Shown here: positions 39,334-47,776 of the stretch, piece by piece
Layout: every line of letters begins with the position of its first letter
Numbering within the stretch: the stretch's first letter is position 1
Assembly: GCA_036504335.1 (NCBI GenBank)
Contig: DASXVJ010000019.1
Span: forward strand, 4,307 to 68,306
Length of the DNA stretch: 64,000 nucleotides
Direction of reading: 5' to 3'
Source of the DNA: Fen-183 sp036504335
GTDB lineage: Bacteria; Acidobacteriota; Thermoanaerobaculia; UBA5066
The notes under the pieces: generated by a model
The model's input: only the letters and a program-made list of their open reading frames with translations
The model's database searches: none
What the model was told of the DNA's origin: nothing
Program-made: the position numbers and the translations under genes

Positions 39334-40031
39334 CGACGCTCGCCGACTCCGTCACGTTTCCGGCGGCCGGAGTGAGGCACCCCGGGCGGCACGAGGTCCT
39401 CGAGGCCACGTTCGCGCGCGGCGAGGAGCGCCTCGCGGCCGTCGTGAAGAAGGTGCAGGTCGCCGGCGGCCGCGACCGGGCCGAGCGGTCGTGGGAGGTC
39501 GCGCGAGCGCTCGTGGCCCGCGGAATCGACACGCCCGAGCCGCTCGCCGTGGGCCGCGTCGGCGGGGAGGGCTGGTACGTCGCGCGCCGGCTCGACGGCG
39601 CCGAGCAGATCCGCCGGTGGTTCCTGAAGCGCGATGGCGCCGGTTCGCCTCCGCCTTCGCTTCCCTACGGCTTCGAGGAGATCGTGACAGCGCTCGCGCG
39701 CCTCGCGCGGCGCCTCCACGACTCGGGCGTCTTCTTCCGGGACTTCACGGACGGCAACGTTCTCGTCACGCGGGGAGACGCGGGCCCGCGCCTCTGGCTC
39801 GTGGACCTCGACCGGGCGCGGGTCGAGGATGCGCCGGTCCCGTTCGTCCACCGCTGCCGCGACCTCGCCCGCCCCGGGCTGAACCGGCCGGAGGACCTCA
39901 AGCTCCTGCTTTCCAGGTACTTCGAGCCGGATCCGGTGCCCCCGGCCGCCGCCTTCTGGGTCCCGGCCCTGCGCCGGCGGATCGTCCTCTGGGACGACTT
40001 CAAGGCCCGGGTCCGCCCCTGGCGGAAGTGA
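39330..40031 (+). CDS. Lipopolysaccharide kinase-like protein (WaaP/InaA family)
   Basis: A 233-aa protein-kinase-fold enzyme. RLHDSGVFFRDFTDGNVLV matches the catalytic HxxGxxxRDxxxxN loop and WLVDLDRAR the DxD metal motif. The N-lobe Lys is in LAAVVKKVQV. WaaP/KdkA-type kinases phosphorylate heptose or Kdo in the LPS core, which fits coupling (ATGA) to a GT39 lipid A-type transferase. Confidence 0.78.
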   Translation: MTTLADSVTFPAAGVRHPGRHEVLEATFARGEERLAAVVKKVQVAGGRDRAERSWEVARALVARGIDTPEPLAVGRVGGEGWYVARRLDGAEQIRRWFLKRDGAGSPPPSLPYGFEEIVTALARLARRLHDSGVFFRDFTDGNVLVTRGDAGPRLWLVDLDRARVEDAPVPFVHRCRDLARPGLNRPEDLKLLLSRYFEPDPVPPAAAFWVPALRRRIVLWDDFKARVRPWRK

Positions 40032-40104
40032 AGGGGCGGCAAGGGCTTATCCTTGTAAACCCGCACGGGTTCGGCGGCGTCCAACTCCCGTGACGGCATA
40101 CGCG

Positions 40105-40776
40105 ATGGCAAAGGTCCTCAGCTTTCCTCACCGGGTGGACGGAGGCGCGAGCGTGACCGAAGAGCTCCGCCAGGAGGATGAGTCGCGTGCGCGCGCCGAG
40201 CGCCTGGCCGCGGAGGCGGACGTCATCGCCCGCGTCGTCGCGGGGGACGTCGATGCCTTCGAATACTTCGTGAAGACGTACCAGAAGCGGATCACGCGCT
40301 TCGTCTTCACGCTCCTGCGCGACCCTTCCGACGCGGACTGCGTCACACAGGACGTCTTCGTCAAGGCGTTCCGCGCGCTCCCCGAGTTCAAGGGCGAGTC
40401 CGCGTTCGAAACCTGGCTCACCCGCATCGCGATCAACACCGTGCGCGACCGGGTCCGCCGCCGCCGCCCCGTCGTGTCGTTCTCGGACCTGCGCGACCTC
40501 GACGACGACGACGGCCCGGAAATCCCGGCCTCGCTCGACCCGGCGGACGGCACGTCGCCGGAGCGCGACCTCCTGTCGGGAGACATCCGCCGGCGCATCG
40601 CCGTCGCGCTCGTCACGCTGTCCCCGCGGCAGCGCTCGATCTTCGTGATGAAGCACTACGAGGAGAAGTCCATCGCCGAGATCGGCGACGCGACCGGACT
40701 CGACGAGGGAACGATCAAGTCCCACCTCTTCCGCGCGGCCCGCAAACTGCGCGTCTGCCTGGAGGACCTGCGATGA
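40105..40776 (+). CDS. ECF RNA polymerase sigma factor
   Basis: A 223-aa sigma-70 family factor. Region 2 is DAFEYFVKTYQKRITRFVFTLLRDPSDADCVTQDVFVKAFRALPEFKGESAFETWLTRIAINTVRD; region 4 is LVTLSPRQRSIFVMKHYEEKSIAEIGDATGLDEGTIKSHLFRAARKL. ATG 40105 is preferred, but GTG 40090 and GTG 40153 are possible. The stop overlaps the anti-sigma ATG. An envelope-stress role is likely from the Spy-like third gene. Confidence 0.9.
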   Translation: MAKVLSFPHRVDGGASVTEELRQEDESRARAERLAAEADVIARVVAGDVDAFEYFVKTYQKRITRFVFTLLRDPSDADCVTQDVFVKAFRALPEFKGESAFETWLTRIAINTVRDRVRRRRPVVSFSDLRDLDDDDGPEIPASLDPADGTSPERDLLSGDIRRRIAVALVTLSPRQRSIFVMKHYEEKSIAEIGDATGLDEGTIKSHLFRAARKLRVCLEDLR

Positions 40777-41282
40777 GCGCCACGCCCCACCTGAGCGCGG
40801 ACGAGATCGCGGCGCGCGTGTTTCCCGAGGACGGCGGCCCCGCCGCCGTCCCGGCGCACCTCGCGAGCTGCGCCGCGTGCCAGGAGCGCGTCGCGCGCCT
40901 GCGCGAAGCCTGGCTCCTCGACCGCGGGGCCGTCTCGGGTTACGTGGACGGCCTGCCCGAGTCGTTCTGGTCCGCGCAGTCCGCGCGCACGATGGAGGAA
41001 ATCCGCACGTCCGTCGCGCCGAAGGCCCGGGTTTCGAGCGTCCGCCCGCGCCTCGTCCGGCACCCGTTCCTCGCGTTCGGGAGCCTCGCCGCCGCGCTCG
41101 TCCTCGTGGCGACCGCGACGGTCTCCCACTTCGCGTCCCGGCCGCCTGCCGTTCCGAGCACCATCGCCGCCAGCCCGACGCCTTCCTCCGTCGACAGCTC
41201 CGACGAGGAGCTCCTCCGCGCGATCGACCGCGTTCTCGACGACTCGTCGCTCACGCGCCTCGCGGCCGAGGAGACGCTGTGA
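40773..41282 (+). CDS. Anti-sigma factor with zinc-finger-like motif
   Basis: A 169-aa protein. The N-terminus has AHLASCAACQERVARLREAW, the HxxxCxxC zinc-binding anti-sigma (ZAS) motif, and a single TM helix follows near residues 95-115 (FLAFGSLAAALVLVATATV), with a short periplasmic tail. It should sequester the sigma factor at the membrane. It overlaps both neighbours. Confidence 0.82.
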   Translation: MSATPHLSADEIAARVFPEDGGPAAVPAHLASCAACQERVARLREAWLLDRGAVSGYVDGLPESFWSAQSARTMEEIRTSVAPKARVSSVRPRLVRHPFLAFGSLAAALVLVATATVSHFASRPPAVPSTIAASPTPSSVDSSDEELLRAIDRVLDDSSLTRLAAEETL

Positions 41283-41284
41283 GG

Positions 41285-41797
41285 ATGCGCGTCGCCCTGG
41301 CCGCGGCGCTCGGCGCCGCGCTCGCGCTGCCGGCGTTTTCCCAGATGCCCGAGACGCCGCCCGGCAAGTGGTGGAAGAGACCCCGCGTCGTCCAGATGCT
41401 CAAGATCACGCCCGAGCAGCAGGAAAAGCTCGAGGAGATCTTCGCGCGCAACCGCAAGTCGTTCGTGGACCTCAAGGCGGACGTGGAGAAGAACCAGATC
41501 GACGTCGAGGAGCTCGTCGCGAAGAAGGACGCCGATCCCAAGAAAGTCTCGGCGGCGGTCGACGCGCTCGAGCTTTCGCGGATGAAGCTCCGCAAATCGA
41601 TGACGATGATGTTCCTCGAGCAGAAAGCCGTCCTCACGCAGCAGCAGTGGACTCTCTTCCTCGAGCGCCGGGACGAATGGCGCCGCGAGCGCGGCGAGGA
41701 GAGGCGGCGCGGCGAGTCCGAGCGCCGCGGCGACATGTCCCCGGACGGGTCGCCCGCCCCCCCGCGTTCCCCGTCCGGCCCGCGGCCGCCGCAGTAG
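41285..41797 (+). CDS. Spy/CpxP-like periplasmic protein
   Basis: A 170-aa protein with a signal peptide (ALAAALGAALALPAFSQ). A helical region with LKITPEQQEKLEEIF (LTxxQ-like) is followed by a long helix and LTQQQWTLFLERRDEWRRERGEERRR. The C-terminus is Arg/Pro-rich. This matches the heavy-metal-sensor/Spy family of periplasmic chaperones or sensors, likely the signal-input partner of the ECF system. GTG 41279 is an alternative start. Confidence 0.72.
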   Translation: MRVALAAALGAALALPAFSQMPETPPGKWWKRPRVVQMLKITPEQQEKLEEIFARNRKSFVDLKADVEKNQIDVEELVAKKDADPKKVSAAVDALELSRMKLRKSMTMMFLEQKAVLTQQQWTLFLERRDEWRRERGEERRRGESERRGDMSPDGSPAPPRSPSGPRPPQ

Positions 41798-41802
41798 CTC
41801 GG

Positions 41803-42666
41803 TCAGGGTGCCGGCGTTCCGAGCGCTCTCGGCGCGCCGCCGCGCCCCCGCGCAACCGCGAGGGCGGTGAGCGCGAGGATTCCGGGGAGCGCGAGGAAGA
41901 CGGCGTACGGGATCGCCGTCGAGCCCCCTGCCTGGAGCCGGTAGGCCAGCGCCGTCGCGCCGCCGATCAGGAGCGCGCCCGGGACCAGGCGCAGCGGTTT
42001 CCAGCGCGCGAAGACGACGAGCGCGAGGGCAAGGAACCCGCGGCCGGCCGTCACGCCTTCGACGAACGTCGGCGAGACCGTGAGGACGAGGACGGCTCCC
42101 CCCGCGCCCGCGAGCGCGCCGGCCGCGAGCGCCGCGGCGCTGCGGACGCGCACGACCGAGCCGCCCAGCGCGTCGAGCGCCAGCGGATTCTCCCCGGCGG
42201 CCGTCACGGAAAGGCCGGGGCGCGTCCGCGCCAGGAAGAGCGCGAGGAGGACCGGCGTCAGGAACGCGAAGAGCACCGCGGCCGGCATCCCGAGGAGGAC
42301 GGGCGGCAGCGTCGCGATCTCGAGAACCGAGCCCGTCGCGCCCGCGACGAGGCGGTACCCGAACGCGGTCGCTCCGTATCCGACGAGATTCCAGGCCGTG
42401 CCGACGAGGACCGGATCGGCGCGCCCGGCGACGGCGAAGAGCGCGAAGGCCCCGCCCGCGAGGACGCCCGTCAGGACCGCGGCGGCGAGGGCGCCGTGAG
42501 GGCCCGCGCCTCTCTGCGAGGCCGCGAAGGCCGCGAACGCGCCGAGCAGCATCGTGCCCTCGACGCCGATCTGGATCGAGCCCGCGCGCTCGAGCAGCAG
42601 CTCGCCGGCGGCCGCGAGGAGGAGCGGCGCGGCGAGGAGGACGGTGATCGCGAGGAATCCGCTCAC
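41803..42666 (-). CDS. BMP-type nucleoside ABC transporter permease 2
   Basis: A 287-aa membrane protein of the branched-chain/simple-sugar permease family. GSIQIGVEGTMLLGAFAAF is the usual N-terminal block, with ARTRPGLSVTAAGENPLALDALG in the coupling region and 8 or so TM helices. It matches YufQ/NupC-type permeases that import nucleosides with a BMP lipoprotein. It overlaps permease 1 by ATGA and is the last gene of the operon. Confidence 0.85.
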   Translation of the reverse strand: MSGFLAITVLLAAPLLLAAAGELLLERAGSIQIGVEGTMLLGAFAAFAASQRGAGPHGALAAAVLTGVLAGGAFALFAVAGRADPVLVGTAWNLVGYGATAFGYRLVAGATGSVLEIATLPPVLLGMPAAVLFAFLTPVLLALFLARTRPGLSVTAAGENPLALDALGGSVVRVRSAAALAAGALAGAGGAVLVLTVSPTFVEGVTAGRGFLALALVVFARWKPLRLVPGALLIGGATALAYRLQAGGSTAIPYAVFLALPGILALTALAVARGRGGAPRALGTPAP

Positions 42667-43676
42667 GAGCCTCTCCTTCCGGCGCGGGCGCGCGCGGCGA
42701 GCACGGCGAGGACGAGGACGCCGGGGACGAGCGCCGCGAGAGCCGCGGGCACGCCGGTGTCGCGCTGCATCGCGGACGATCCGGCGCCGAGGGCGGCGAA
42801 GAAGAGGCCGGCGAATGCGGACGCAACAGGCTGCGCCTGGCCGAGCAGCGCCGCCGCGAGGCCGGTGTAGCCGACGCCGGCCGCGAACGGATCGTAGAGC
42901 CGCCCCGTCACGCCGAGGACCTCGAGACCGCCGGCGAGGCCCGCGAGCGCTCCGGAGCCGGCGAACGCGAGCAGCTTCAGGCGCCCGTCCGCGAGCCCGA
43001 TCGCGCGGGCCGCGGCGGGCGCGAGGCCGACCGCGCGGAGCTTCAGCCCCAGCGGCGTCGCCGCGATCAGCAGGGCGAGGACCGCTGCCGCGAGGAAAGC
43101 AACGAGCACGGCGGCGGTCGCCCGGCCGCCGGAGAAGAGCGGCTCCAGCCTCAAGGCGTCCGGGAGAGCGCGGCTCTGCGGGTAGTCCCCGGCGGGATCC
43201 CGAAGGGCTCCGCGCACGAGACCGCCCACCGCGGTGGCCGCGATCAGGTTCAGAAGGATCGTCGAGAGGACCTCCGGCACGTTCCGCTTCGCCGCGAGGA
43301 GCGCCGCCGGCAGCACCCAGAGCGCGCCCGCGAGCGCCGCGGCGAGGAGGATCGCCGCGCGCGCGACGAGCGGCATGCCGGCGGCCGCAGGGCCGACGGC
43401 GGCGGCGGCGGCCGCGCCCGCGAGGAACTGGCCCTCGAGACCGATGTTCAGGACGCCCGTCCTCAGCGCGAGGCAGGCGCCGGCGGCGGTGAGGACGATG
43501 CCGGTCGAGCGCAGGAGCGTCTCGCCGATCGCGGCGCGCGAGCCGAGGCTGCCGCGCGCGAGGGCGCCGAGCGCGTCGAGGGGAGAGGCGCCCGCGAGGA
43601 CTGCGAGAGAGGCCAGCGTCACGAGCGCGGCGGCCGCTGCGGCGGCGGGCACGAGGACGCGGCGCGGGACGCTCAC
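42663..43676 (-). CDS. BMP-type nucleoside ABC transporter permease 1
   Basis: A 337-aa permease with NIGLEGQFLAGAAAAAAVGPA, the N-terminal block of this family, VPEVLSTILLNLIAATAVGGLV, and the coupling-loop segment LRAVGLAPAAARAIGLADGRLKLLAFAGSGALAGLAGGLEVLG. It is the YufP/NupB-type partner of permease 2. It is extremely Ala/Leu-rich and coupled to both neighbours. Confidence 0.85.
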   Translation of the reverse strand: MSVPRRVLVPAAAAAAALVTLASLAVLAGASPLDALGALARGSLGSRAAIGETLLRSTGIVLTAAGACLALRTGVLNIGLEGQFLAGAAAAAAVGPAAAGMPLVARAAILLAAALAGALWVLPAALLAAKRNVPEVLSTILLNLIAATAVGGLVRGALRDPAGDYPQSRALPDALRLEPLFSGGRATAAVLVAFLAAAVLALLIAATPLGLKLRAVGLAPAAARAIGLADGRLKLLAFAGSGALAGLAGGLEVLGVTGRLYDPFAAGVGYTGLAAALLGQAQPVASAFAGLFFAALGAGSSAMQRDTGVPAALAALVPGVLVLAVLAARARAGRRGS

Positions 43677-45334
43677 GCTCCGAGCCCCGCCATGAGCCGG
43701 CCGAGCGCCGCGGGCGGCGTGCCGCCCGCGACCGCGGCGGAGAGCGCCCCGCGCGTCACGACGCGGACGCCGCCGCGGTAGTCGAAGGCCTCGTCGGGAT
43801 CGGACGTCACGACGAGCGCCGACGCCCCGGCCGCGCAGGCCTCGGCGAGCCGGGCGCGCACGGCGGCGGAGGCGGCCAGGTCGAGGCCGCGTGTGGGGTG
43901 GATCGCGACCACGAGCCGGGGCGATCGCGCGAGCTCCCGCGCGAGCACGAGCTTCTGCTGGTTGCCGCCCGAGAGCGCGCCCGCGCGCGTCGACGGGGAA
44001 GGCGCGCGCACCGCGAACGCCACGATCCGCTCGAGCGCGCGGGTCTGCATCGCGGCGCGGTCGAGGAGGAACCGCCCCGGGGGGTCCGGCAGCGCGAGGT
44101 TTTCGGCGAGGTCGAGGTCGAGGACGAGCCCCTCTTCGCGGCGGTCCGCGGGCACGAACGCGCCGCCGGCCGCGCGGAACGCGAGCGGGTCGCCGGACGA
44201 AGGCAGCGCGTCCCCGCCGACACGGACCTCTCCGGTGAAGGGCGTGAGCCCGGCGACGGCGGACGCGATCGCGTCCGCCCCGTTGCCGTCGATGGCGAGG
44301 AGGACGAGGAGATCGCCGGGGGAGAGAGAGAAAGAAAGAAGTTCTTGCTTCGGAGGTGTGCCGGCCGGCCTGAAGTTGCGGACTTCGAGGTTCTTGTCGG
44401 TGGATTCGGCGGCGCTCCGCGCCGCGTTCTGCGAAGGTCGGGTGGCGTCGGGGCCGCGGGTCACGCCTCGACGCCCCTCGGCCGGCTCGCCGCTCTCTTC
44501 ACCTTCTAAGAAAATCTTCTCTTTTTCTTTGTCTTCGGTCCCCGAGCCTGCGATCAGCAGGCCGCCGATTTCTGCCGCGGCCGTCTCGCTGATCAGGCAT
44601 TGCTTCACCGTACTGCCCCGCGCGAGGAGCGTGAGCCTGTCGGCGCCCGCGAAGACCTCGGCCAGGCGGTGGGTGATGAGGACGATCGCGGCGCCGGCGT
44701 CGGCCTGCTTTCGGAGGGCGGCGAAGAGGGCGGCCGTCTCGTCGGGAGAGAGGACGGCCGTCGGCTCGTCGAGGATGAGGACGTCCGGTTCGCCGGCGAG
44801 CGCGCCCGCGATCTCGATGCGCTGGCGCGTTCCCACGGGCAGCGTGTCGACGCGGTCGTCGGCCCGGCCCAGGTCGAGGCCGAACGTCTCCGCGAGACGC
44901 GCGACCCGCGCACGCCGCGCCCGCGCGCTCTCGACGAGGGGCGCGTTCCGGTCGAGAAGCGCGAGGTTGTCCGCGACGCTCGCGGCCCCCACGAGCAGGT
45001 CGTGCTGCGGCACGAGCGCGAGGCCCGCGTCGCGCGCGTCCCGGGCGCGCGCAAACCGGACGCCGACGCCTGCGCGGAAGATCTCGCCCGAATCGGCGGC
45101 CAGCCGCCCCGCGGCGATCGAGACGAGCGTGGACTTGCCGGCCCCGTTCTCGCCGAGGAGCGCGTGGATCTCGCCGGGGAGGACGAAGAGGTTGGCTTCG
45201 GAAAGGGCCCGCGTCTCGCCGAAGCTCTTGGAGACGCGACGGAGCTCGAGCGCCGGAGTTGGAGATTTCCTAGAAGGTTGTGTGGACGGCGACCCTTCGG
45301 AACCGCTGGAGCCGTGCCCGGACACTCCGCTCAT
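43673..45334 (-). CDS. BMP-type nucleoside ABC transporter ATPase (two domains)
   Basis: A 553-aa tandem ABC protein like YufO/NupA. Domain 1 has Walker A GENGAGKST and Walker B VLILDEPTAVLSPDET. Domain 2 keeps LSGGNQQKLVLARELA and a degenerate Walker B (LVVAIHPTRGLDLAA). The linker between them (about residues 265-345) holds an F-R motif pair and is low-complexity. The ATG lies within another motif copy, whose GAAGGG may act as the ribosome site. The start is 52 bp after the BMP gene, across a strong hairpin. Confidence 0.88.
   Translation of the reverse strand: MSGVSGHGSSGSEGSPSTQPSRKSPTPALELRRVSKSFGETRALSEANLFVLPGEIHALLGENGAGKSTLVSIAAGRLAADSGEIFRAGVGVRFARARDARDAGLALVPQHDLLVGAASVADNLALLDRNAPLVESARARRARVARLAETFGLDLGRADDRVDTLPVGTRQRIEIAGALAGEPDVLILDEPTAVLSPDETAALFAALRKQADAGAAIVLITHRLAEVFAGADRLTLLARGSTVKQCLISETAAAEIGGLLIAGSGTEDKEKEKIFLEGEESGEPAEGRRGVTRGPDATRPSQNAARSAAESTDKNLEVRNFRPAGTPPKQELLSFSLSPGDLLVLLAIDGNGADAIASAVAGLTPFTGEVRVGGDALPSSGDPLAFRAAGGAFVPADRREEGLVLDLDLAENLALPDPPGRFLLDRAAMQTRALERIVAFAVRAPSPSTRAGALSGGNQQKLVLARELARSPRLVVAIHPTRGLDLAASAAVRARLAEACAAGASALVVTSDPDEAFDYRGGVRVVTRGALSAAVAGGTPPAALGRLMAGLGA
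44336..44521. repeat. Dispersed F-R inverted motif pair in the ABC ATPase linker
   Basis: F-like arm 44336-44360 (AAGTTCTTGCTTCGGAGGTG) and a perfect R arm at 44495-44512 (CTCTTCACCTTCTAAGAA). In the gene the R arm is read as IFLEGEES and the F arm as PPKQELLS. Loop about 135 bp. Confidence 0.6.
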
Positions 45335-45351
45335 TCACCCTTCGAAGAAAC
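45261..45351. repeat. Dispersed F-R inverted motif pair at the ABC ATPase start
   Basis: F arm 45261-45282 (GGAGATTTCCTAGAAGGTTG) and R arm 45330-45351 (TCATTCACCCTTCGAAGAAA). The R arm contains the ATPase start codon on the minus strand. Loop about 47 bp. Confidence 0.55.
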
Positions 45352-45371
45352 AGCGGCGCGCAGCGCCGCTG
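45351..45371 (-). terminator. Intercistronic hairpin after the BMP gene
   Basis: CAGCGGCG and CGCCGCTG form a perfect 8-bp GC stem with a 5-nt loop, followed on the minus strand by TTTCTTC. It lies between the solute-binding protein gene and the ATPase gene, so it could stop most transcripts or protect the BMP mRNA, giving excess binding protein. Confidence 0.6.
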
Positions 45372-45386
45372 CAAAATCTCTCTTCT

Positions 45387-46373
45387 TCAGAAATTCCCCC
45401 GCGGGACGACCAGCATTCCCGCCCGGATCTTCTCCTCCGCGGCCTTCAACTCGTCGCGCACCGGCTGGGGAACGTTCGCGGCCGGCGACAGGACGAACGA
45501 CACGACGCCGCTTCCGAGGCCGTAGCGCAGCGGCTTGCCGTCGAACGTCCCGGCCTTGACGCGCCGGGCCGTCTCGACGAAGGCGCGGGGCATGTCGATG
45601 ACCGCGGACGCGAGGATGGCGGGGGAGAGCGCGTTCTGGTCCTTGTTCGTGCCGAACGCCGCGATCTTCCGCTCCTCGGCCGCCTTGAAGACGCCGAGCG
45701 CCGCGGCGTCCGCGTTCTGGAAGAGGGAATCGGCGCCCTTGTCCGCGAGCGCGAGCGAGGCGGCCTTCGCGCCCGCGACGTCCTCGAACGAGCCCGTGAA
45801 GACGGACGTCGCCGTGCCCGTCTCTCGCGCCGCCTTGAATCCGCCCTCGAAGGCGAGAAAAGTGGACTTGATCGACGGCAGTTCGACGCCGCCCACCATC
45901 CCGGCCTTGCCCGTCTTCGTCGTCCTGCCGGCCAGGAGCCCGCAGAGGTACGCGGCCTGCTCGAGCTCGAACACGATCGGCGCGAGGTTCGGGGCCGTGC
46001 GCGAGCCGGACGTCGTGACGAAGACGGTCTTCGGGTACTCCTTCGCCACGCGCCCGGCGGCGTCCTGGAACTCGAACCCGTGGCCGAAGACGAGGCTCGT
46101 CCCCTTGGCGGCATAGGCGCGGAACTGTTCCTCGAACTCGGACGGCGACTTGACCTGGACGTGCGAAACGCCAGCGCCCATTTCCTTTTCGATCGCCTTC
46201 AGCCCCTCGTATGCGCCCGCGTTCCACCCGGCGTCGGAGATCGGCCCGGGGGTCAGGAGCGCGACGGTGAACGCCGGGGCGGACGGCTTCGGCGTGTCCT
46301 TCGGCGCGGCACAGGCGGCGAGGGCGAGGGCGGCGGCGCAGGCTGCAAACGGACGCACGGAACGACGGCTCAC
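45387..46373 (-). CDS. BMP family nucleoside-binding lipoprotein
   Basis: A 328-aa periplasmic-binding lipoprotein (PnrA/TmpC/NupN type). The signal ends in LALAACAAPK, a good lipobox. Core motifs are TPGPISDAGWNAGAYEGL, VFGHGFEFQDAAGRVAKEYP, FELEQAAYLCGLLAG and GADSLFQNADAAALGVFKAAEE. It captures purine nucleosides or similar ligands for the downstream permeases. GTG 46373 follows GAGGAGG and gives a normal signal length; an upstream ATG (46403) is less likely. Confidence 0.9.
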   Translation of the reverse strand: MSRRSVRPFAACAAALALAACAAPKDTPKPSAPAFTVALLTPGPISDAGWNAGAYEGLKAIEKEMGAGVSHVQVKSPSEFEEQFRAYAAKGTSLVFGHGFEFQDAAGRVAKEYPKTVFVTTSGSRTAPNLAPIVFELEQAAYLCGLLAGRTTKTGKAGMVGGVELPSIKSTFLAFEGGFKAARETGTATSVFTGSFEDVAGAKAASLALADKGADSLFQNADAAALGVFKAAEERKIAAFGTNKDQNALSPAILASAVIDMPRAFVETARRVKAGTFDGKPLRYGLGSGVVSFVLSPAANVPQPVRDELKAAEEKIRAGMLVVPRGNF

Positions 46374-46406
46374 GGGTCCTCCTCGTCGGCTCCTTATGAT
46401 CATGCC

Positions 46407-47015
46407 ATGGCGCTCGCGCTCGATTCCGCCTCTAAGGCGCGCATTCTCGACTTCGTCCGGCCACTTTCCGTGGGCCTCGACGGCGTCACGAACTTCGGCT
46501 TCGTCGAACGAAGGATTCGGATTTCGGATTTCTTAAAAGGTGAAGAGAGACGAGGCGGTGCGGCGGGCGAGGGAGGGGCGGATCCTGGCCGCCTCTTTCT
46601 CCTTGCCGCGTTCGCCGGCCTCCCGACGGCCCGACGCATCACATCCGACGGCCGCGAATCCTTGCTTCTGCGTTCTCTCCCTCTTCCACTCGAAGAAATC
46701 TCCCGTCTCTCCTCGTCCCTCACACGGGTCGAGGCGGATCCGCACAGCGTCGAGGAGCAAATCGTCCACGACGCGATGCTCCTCGAGAGCGTCGGCGCGT
46801 ACGGCGTGACGCAGATCCTGGTCTCCGGCGTGCGCGAGCGGATGACGCTCGCGGAGATGGCGGGCGAGATCGAGGCGAAGATGGACGCCGCGCGCTTCAC
46901 GACGGAAGCCGGACGGCGGCTCGCGGGGGAGCGGATCGCCTACGCGAAGGACTTCGCCGCGAAGCTGCGGGCGGAGGCGGCGGAGTTCGGGACGCCGGAG
47001 CCGGCGGCCGGCTAG
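46407..47015 (+). CDS. HD-superfamily-like protein of unknown function
   Basis: A 202-aa protein. The C-terminal half, EEQIVHDAMLLESVGAYGVTQILVSG and EMAGEIEAKMDAARFTTEAGRRLAGER, resembles the last part of HD phosphohydrolase domains (DAxxLxxxGAxG), but no N-terminal H...HD pair is visible. The N-terminal SVGLDGVTNFGFVERRIRISDFLKGEE is followed by a Gly-rich stretch, and the F and R motifs encode DFLKGEER and PLEEIS. A TATGAT hexamer (46395-46400) lies 6 nt before the ATG. Confidence 0.55.
   Translation: MALALDSASKARILDFVRPLSVGLDGVTNFGFVERRIRISDFLKGEERRGGAAGEGGADPGRLFLLAAFAGLPTARRITSDGRESLLLRSLPLPLEEISRLSSSLTRVEADPHSVEEQIVHDAMLLESVGAYGVTQILVSGVRERMTLAEMAGEIEAKMDAARFTTEAGRRLAGERIAYAKDFAAKLRAEAAEFGTPEPAAG
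46527..46703. repeat. Dispersed F-R inverted motif pair in the HD-like gene
   Basis: F arm 46527-46550 (GATTTCTTAAAAGGTGAAGA) and R arm 46681-46703 (CTCTTCCACTCGAAGAAATC), about 130 bp apart. Confidence 0.6.
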
Positions 47016-47776
47016 ACGGCGGACCGCCCCGCGTCGACGGCGACGACCTGGCCGGTCATGGAGCGGTTCTCGAGGATCGCGACCGCCATCGACATCAGGT
47101 CCGCGACGGCGACCGGACGGCCGAGCGGAGTCTTCGCGACGAGCGCGTCCACGCTCTCGCGGCTCATGTCGGACGGCGGCATCACGACGCCGGGCGCGAT
47201 GGCGTTGACGCGCACGTTCGGGCCGAGAGCGACGGCGAGGTTGCGGACGAGGGCGTTGATCGCGGCCTTTGCGGCCGCGTGCGGGACGTGCGTGGGCCAC
47301 GCCTGCGTCGCGGCGACGTCGGACACGAACAGGATCGAACCCGACGAGCGAGCCAGCTCGGGCGCCGCGGCCTGTGCGAGGAAGAACGCGGCGCGCGGCC
47401 CGGCGCGGAACACGGCCTCCCAGTCGTCGAGAGTGACGGCCGCAACCGGCTTCGGGATCCACGGCGAGGCGGCGTGGACGAGGGCGTCGAGGCGGGGTGG
47501 CTCCGCCGGAGACGAAAGCGAGGAAGAGGGGGAGAACAGGGAGGAAGAGAAGAGTTCTTCGAATAGTTTGATCGGCGCGTCGTCGGCGGTGAGGTCGGCA
47601 CGGAAGGCTTCGGCGCGGATTCCCTTTTTCCTTCTAAGAAGAAAATCCACCGCCGCATCAGCTTCGGCGCGGCTCGTGCGGTAGGTGAGGGCGATCGAGT
47701 AGTCAGCGTCCGCCAACGCCTTCGCGAACTCGAACCCCAGTCGTTTCGCACCTCCGGTGACGAGGGCGACCTTCAT
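47012..47776 (-). CDS. Short-chain dehydrogenase/reductase-like protein lacking the catalytic Tyr
   Basis: A 254-aa Rossmann protein resembling FolM/pteridine reductases. The cofactor loop is TGGAKRLG, ALVHAAS replaces NNAG, and FVSDVAATQ carries the Ser. The YxxxK position reads HAAAK (in THVPHAAAKAAINAL), so the catalytic Tyr is His. The C-terminal NAIAPGVVMPPSDM is normal. A low-complexity Ser/Leu/Phe insert (SSSLFSPSSSLSSPAE) and an F-R pair lie in the segment after the second beta-alpha unit. It may be a pseudoenzyme or have altered chemistry. Confidence 0.7.
   Translation of the reverse strand: MKVALVTGGAKRLGFEFAKALADADYSIALTYRTSRAEADAAVDFLLRRKKGIRAEAFRADLTADDAPIKLFEELFSSSLFSPSSSLSSPAEPPRLDALVHAASPWIPKPVAAVTLDDWEAVFRAGPRAAFFLAQAAAPELARSSGSILFVSDVAATQAWPTHVPHAAAKAAINALVRNLAVALGPNVRVNAIAPGVVMPPSDMSRESVDALVAKTPLGRPVAVADLMSMAVAILENRSMTGQVVAVDAGRSAV
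47551..47648. repeat. Dispersed F-R inverted motif pair in the SDR gene
   Basis: F-like arm 47551-47570 (AGAGTTCTTCGAATAGTTTG), preceded by GAGGAAGAGA, and R-like arm 47622-47648 (TTCCTTCTAAGAAGAAAATC). Loop about 50 bp. Confidence 0.5.
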
